Source: CAXBDP01 sp963974465
GTDB lineage: Bacteria > Bacteroidota > Bacteroidia > Cytophagales > Cyclobacteriaceae
Direction: 5' to 3' (one strand)
Assembly (NCBI GenBank): GCA_049340005.1
Contig: JBMPIY010000001.1
Length of the DNA: 64,000 nt
The translations under genes were made by a program, and so were the position numbers. Positions 62,201-64,000 of the stretch are shown here, piece by piece; position 1 is the first letter of the stretch; each line of letters opens with the position of its first letter. The notes under the pieces were generated by a model. That model saw nothing but the letters and a program-made list of their open reading frames with translations, was not told the origin of the DNA and did no database searches.

Positions 62201-63470
62201 AGCATTTGCAGCCTATGCATTCAACAAATCTCACTCAACTTGCTATTCCTATATAGCATTCCAAACTGGCTATTTAAAAGCGCATTATCCAGCGGAGTTT
62301 ATGGCTGCGGTACTTACACACAACCAAAGCGATATTAAAAGCCTTACCAAATACATGGAAGGATGCCGTGATTATGGAATTAAGGTGTTGGGTCCCCATG
62401 TGAACGAATCGGGTGTGTACTTTGAGGTAAATGAAAAAGGTGAAATACGATTTGGCTTAGGCGCAATAAAAGGTGCGGGTGAAGCTGCCGTTGAATCATT
62501 GATAGAGGAAAGAACTAAATCTGGTCATTTCAAGGATATCTTTGATTTCACCAATAGAGTGAATTTAAAGGCTGTCAATAAAAAGACTTTCGAAGCATTG
62601 GCCATGTCTGGCGCTTTCGATTGTTTCGAAGAATACCACAGAAGACAATATTTGGAAGCTCCTGAAGGTGAGGCTAATCTAGTAGAAAAAGCTATCAAAT
62701 ACGCTCAGAAGCTTCAAATAGAAAAAGAAAGTGCTCAAACTAGTCTATTCGGCGGTTCAGGTGGAATGGACATACCAAAGCCAAGTGTACCACCAATGGA
62801 GCCTTTCCACGATTTGGTAAAGCTCCGAAAAGAGCGGGAGGTTGTGGGACTTTACATTTCTGGTCATCCACTTGACCAATACAAATTGGAGATTCAAAGT
62901 TTTTGTAATGGAAGCCTAAGCGACCTCAATAATTTGGAGGAATTAGCTGGCAAAACCATGAAATTGGCAGGCATGGTTACCGAGGTACAACATCGAATGA
63001 CCCAAAAATCAAACAAACCATTCGGCTCATTGACTATGGAAGATTACAATGGAAGTTTCCGATTTATGATTTTCGGTGAAGACTACATTAAATTCAAGGG
63101 CTTTTTAGAAACGGGCTGGTATTTATTTTTGGTAGTGAAAGTGGAAAGAAATAAATACAGAGATAATGACTTCGAAGCAAAAATTGTAAGAATTGAATTC
63201 ATTAGTGACCTGTGGGAGAAATTGGCCAAAGGTGTGAAAGTGAATATAGATTTAGAGTCACTAAACCAAAGTATGATTAGTAGTTTAGATAATCTTAAAA
63301 ATACCTATCCCGGCTCCGTACCTGTTAGACTACATTTTATAGACCGGCGGGAGGAAATGGAAGTGCCACTTCTTGCTCGGAAATTATGTATTAACTTAGA
63401 GCAAGATAGTTTGCGAGAGCTGAAAAGAGTTGCCAAAAGCAAACCAACAGTAATTATGCATGAAGCATGA
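59235..63470 (+). CDS. dnaE: DNA polymerase III alpha subunit with built-in N-terminal DnaQ-type exonuclease
   Basis: A 1411-residue replicative polymerase. Residues 1-185 form a complete DEDDh 3'-5' exonuclease: FDTETTG (D6, E8), GHNIGFD (D105) and HDAAFDVD (H169, D174). After a Lys-rich linker (about 212-235), the PHP domain begins FTHLHVHSQFS (237-247). The polymerase core has GPGRGSAAGS and PDIDIDFDD, and the OB fold is near 1265-1330. Most DnaE proteins are about 1160-1200 residues and use a separate DnaQ, so this protein brings its own proofreading domain. Three octamer copies encode Glu-Arg-Glu-Val or Arg-Arg-Glu-Glu (60794, 62834, 63347), and a fourth (59850) is antisense in the linker. 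Confidence 0.96.
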   Translation: MYLIFDTETTGLPQNYNAPVSDLDNWPRLVQLAWQLHDAKGNLVSSHNYIVRPEGFTIPYNSEKIHGISTALAEKEGHSLRKVLELFSVDVAKSSFLVGHNIGFDINIMGAEYLRMKEDNQLEGRASIDTKDEATEFCALPGGKGGKFKWPTLTELHQKLFNKPFKDAHDAAFDVDATARCFFGLLKEGVIKPIEGVMIKEITYQPPALDEANFVKKAPAKKKRRIIEPNQSVDISAPFTHLHVHSQFSVLQAVPQIPKLIAKAKELNMPAVALTDLGNMFGSFLFVREAFKQGIKPIVGCEFYVAEERTRLQFTKDHTDKRFSQVLLAKNKDGFHSLAKLASLAFTEGNYGLYPRIDRELIAQYSNNVIALSGGLTGEVPSLILNIGEHQAEEAFKWWVDTFKEDFYVELTRHGLEEEDRVNDVLLEFADKYNVKVIASNDVYYLDKNDADAHDILLCVRDGEKKSTPIGRGRGYRFGFPNKEYYFKTQDEMKKLFADIPEAIENIAEIVDKIEAFELEREVLLPAFDIPQEFVDPQDAIDGGKRGENNYLRHLTYVGAEKRYGEVSDEIRERLDFELETIERTGYPGYFLIVQDFTNKAREMGVSVGPGRGSAAGSAVAYCIAITNVDPIKYDLLFERFLNPDRVSLPDIDIDFDDEGRGKVIDYVINKYGKSQVAQIITYGTMGAKSAIRDCARVMELPLSEATQLAKLIPDKPIGINLQKAYELEPQLKAIRNSKSLQGEILRQADVLEGSLRNTGVHACGVIITPDDIQKFIPVGVAKDSDLVVTQYDNSVVESAGLLKMDFLGLKTLSIIKDALRQIKKNHGIDIDIETIPLDDIKTLELFSKGETVGLFQFESPGMQKHLKGLKPDKFEDIIAMNALYRPGPMDYIPNFIARKHGIEPISYDIPIMEEYLKETYGITVYQEQVMLLSQSLAGFTKGQADKLRKAMGKKQKSVLDELKETFLEGCKKNGHERKICEKIWTDWEAFAAYAFNKSHSTCYSYIAFQTGYLKAHYPAEFMAAVLTHNQSDIKSLTKYMEGCRDYGIKVLGPHVNESGVYFEVNEKGEIRFGLGAIKGAGEAAVESLIEERTKSGHFKDIFDFTNRVNLKAVNKKTFEALAMSGAFDCFEEYHRRQYLEAPEGEANLVEKAIKYAQKLQIEKESAQTSLFGGSGGMDIPKPSVPPMEPFHDLVKLRKEREVVGLYISGHPLDQYKLEIQSFCNGSLSDLNNLEELAGKTMKLAGMVTEVQHRMTQKSNKPFGSLTMEDYNGSFRFMIFGEDYIKFKGFLETGWYLFLVVKVERNKYRDNDFEAKIVRIEFISDLWEKLAKGVKVNIDLESLNQSMISSLDNLKNTYPGSVPVRLHFIDRREEMEVPLLARKLCINLEQDSLRELKRVAKSKPTVIMHEA

Positions 63471-63553
63471 ACCTGAAAGGAAAAGTTGCTGTTTACCTTT
63501 CGAAAATCACAGAGAAAAGAATTTAAAACGAATAATCAACATAATTTAAAGTA

Positions 63554-63877
63554 ATGGCTAAAGCAATTAATGTAACCGACCAGAATTTTGAAGAAATAAT
63601 CAATTCTGACAAACCTGTAATGCTAGATTTCAGGGCAGAATGGTGTGGCCCTTGTAAAATGATCGGCCCAGTTGTAGAAGAAATGGCTGCTGAATTTGAA
63701 GGCAAAGCTGTAATCGGTAAAGTAGATGTAGATAGCAACCCAGGCGTATCTGCAAAATTTGGAATCAGAAGTATCCCGACTTTATTATTCTTCAAAAATG
63801 GTGAAATCGTTGATAAGCAAGTTGGAGCAGTAAACAAGGCTGTTTTAGCTGGTAAGCTTGAAGGACAATTAGCTTAA
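63554..63877 (+). CDS. trxA: Thioredoxin
   Basis: A 107-residue thioredoxin with active site WCGPC (C31, C34), the cis-proline RSIPT and the usual FRAEWCGPCKM strand. It reduces cytosolic disulfides, including those of ribonucleotide reductase. Full length and without a signal peptide. Single gene with its own terminator. Confidence 0.97.
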   Translation: MAKAINVTDQNFEEIINSDKPVMLDFRAEWCGPCKMIGPVVEEMAAEFEGKAVIGKVDVDSNPGVSAKFGIRSIPTLLFFKNGEIVDKQVGAVNKAVLAGKLEGQLA

Positions 63878-63902
63878 TCTAATTAGCGAAAATCATAAAA
63901 TC

Positions 63903-63933
63903 ACCTCTAAGACAAGATCTTAGAGGTTTTTTT
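63903..63933 (+). terminator. Terminator of trxA
   Basis: ACCTCTAAGA (63903-63912) and TCTTAGAGGT (63918-63927) pair perfectly around a five-base loop, followed by a T run. Confidence 0.9.
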
Positions 63934-64000
63934 GTGTCAGAATTTTTGTTGGAATTGTAGAATCTTAGAATCTTCTAATCTTAATTTTCTTCTTTACTTC

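Larger units (their letters stand above)
985..63354. repeat. Dispersed octamer GCGGGAGG, 35 exact copies
   Basis: Plus-strand copies start at 2383, 5921, 17428, 18999, 21844, 23857, 26906, 27747, 32466, 36725, 42429, 46190, 51433, 52918, 56046, 60794, 62834 and 63347. Copies on the minus strand (read CCTCCCGC) start at 985, 1881, 5954, 11837, 14343, 19734, 23258, 25708, 28488, 33297, 35799, 40079, 44835, 47414, 49110, 54768 and 59850. Four further sites have seven of eight bases (1618, 20762, 35825, 43792). At 38-40% G+C a random 64-kb sequence would hold about 0.4 copies on both strands. Mean spacing is about 1.8 kb. The base after the octamer is nearly always A, T or G and only once C. It is neither tandem nor clustered. 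Confidence 0.9.

Noticed and set aside
985..63354. The octamer as a Shine-Dalgarno-like element
   Set aside because: GGAGG would suit ribosome binding, but only one copy lies just before a start (49110) and it is in the wrong orientation; nearly all others are inside genes on either strand.
985..63354. The octamer as Chi or KOPS
   Set aside because: It resembles E. coli Chi at six of eight positions, but orientation is balanced (18 to 17) in this window, whereas Chi and KOPS are strand-biased. A whole-genome count is needed to settle it.
1..64000. rRNA, tRNA and CRISPR loci
   Set aside because: None was recognised on reading; a tRNA search program would be needed for certainty.

Overview
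The window is a contiguous stretch of a Bacteroidota chromosome, most likely a Cytophagales-type gliding or marine relative. Evidence for this: it is A+T-rich (about 40% G+C by eye, not counted); promoters carry the TAnnTTTG -7 box; a secreted metalloprotease ends in a type IX secretion sorting domain; and the gene order bamD - rpoZ-like omega - coaBC - DUF4835 - recN is typical of the phylum. No rRNA, tRNA, CRISPR array, transposase or integrase was recognised.

Layout. 1-7.3 kb: end of an exonuclease/GIY-YIG nuclease, an L,D-transpeptidase, a DEAD-box RNA helicase with an RGG tail, a short ECF sigma factor, a fatty-acid desaturase, a cold-shock protein and a secreted metallo-beta-lactamase-fold protein. 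7.4-11.3 kb: an accessory island of two divergent operons. Leftward are a sigma-70 factor, an unknown 117-residue protein and an ImmA/IrrE metalloprotease. Rightward are a two-domain ubiquitin-like protein, an E2-like protein, a ThiF/E1-like adenylyltransferase and a DUF6527 zinc-ribbon protein. The shared 129-bp control region holds a perfect 9+1+9 palindrome and a 16-bp near-perfect direct repeat around a TACCTTTG box. 11.6-28 kb: TlpA-like lipoprotein, gatB, alaS, an M23 endopeptidase, a MerR regulator, dprA, an acyltransferase-like membrane protein, HMG-CoA lyase, metF and metH (with a SAM-I riboswitch), a Ppx/GppA protein and an HD protein. 28-40.6 kb: ribBA, dnaG, Mrp and NifU Fe-S factors, a T9SS metalloprotease, mdh, a cNMP-domain protein and tilS. 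40.6-51.8 kb: envelope biogenesis (OstA-like, BamD), RNA polymerase omega, coaBC, recN, LemA, an M48 protease, fabI and ispE. 51.8-64 kb: EamA transporter, LptF/G permease, tgt, a glycosyltransferase, an ECF sigma factor, rsmG, a GT-C/TPR membrane protein, a DnaQ-DnaE fusion polymerase and thioredoxin.

Two things stand out. First, the octamer GCGGGAGG occurs 35 times exactly (18 on +, 17 on -). Chance would give well under one copy in DNA of this composition. It sits inside genes in all reading frames, once as an inverted pair forming a terminator, and is absent from the island. This resembles a DNA-uptake or HIP1-like genome signature that I do not recognise from this phylum. Second, the island looks like a bacterial ubiquitin-like conjugation system, probably anti-phage, wired to its own sigma factor and a putative protease-controlled switch.

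All calls come from reading the sequence and recalled family knowledge; no searches were run. Several starts were moved from the longest open frame to a better supported internal codon, and these are noted in the entries.
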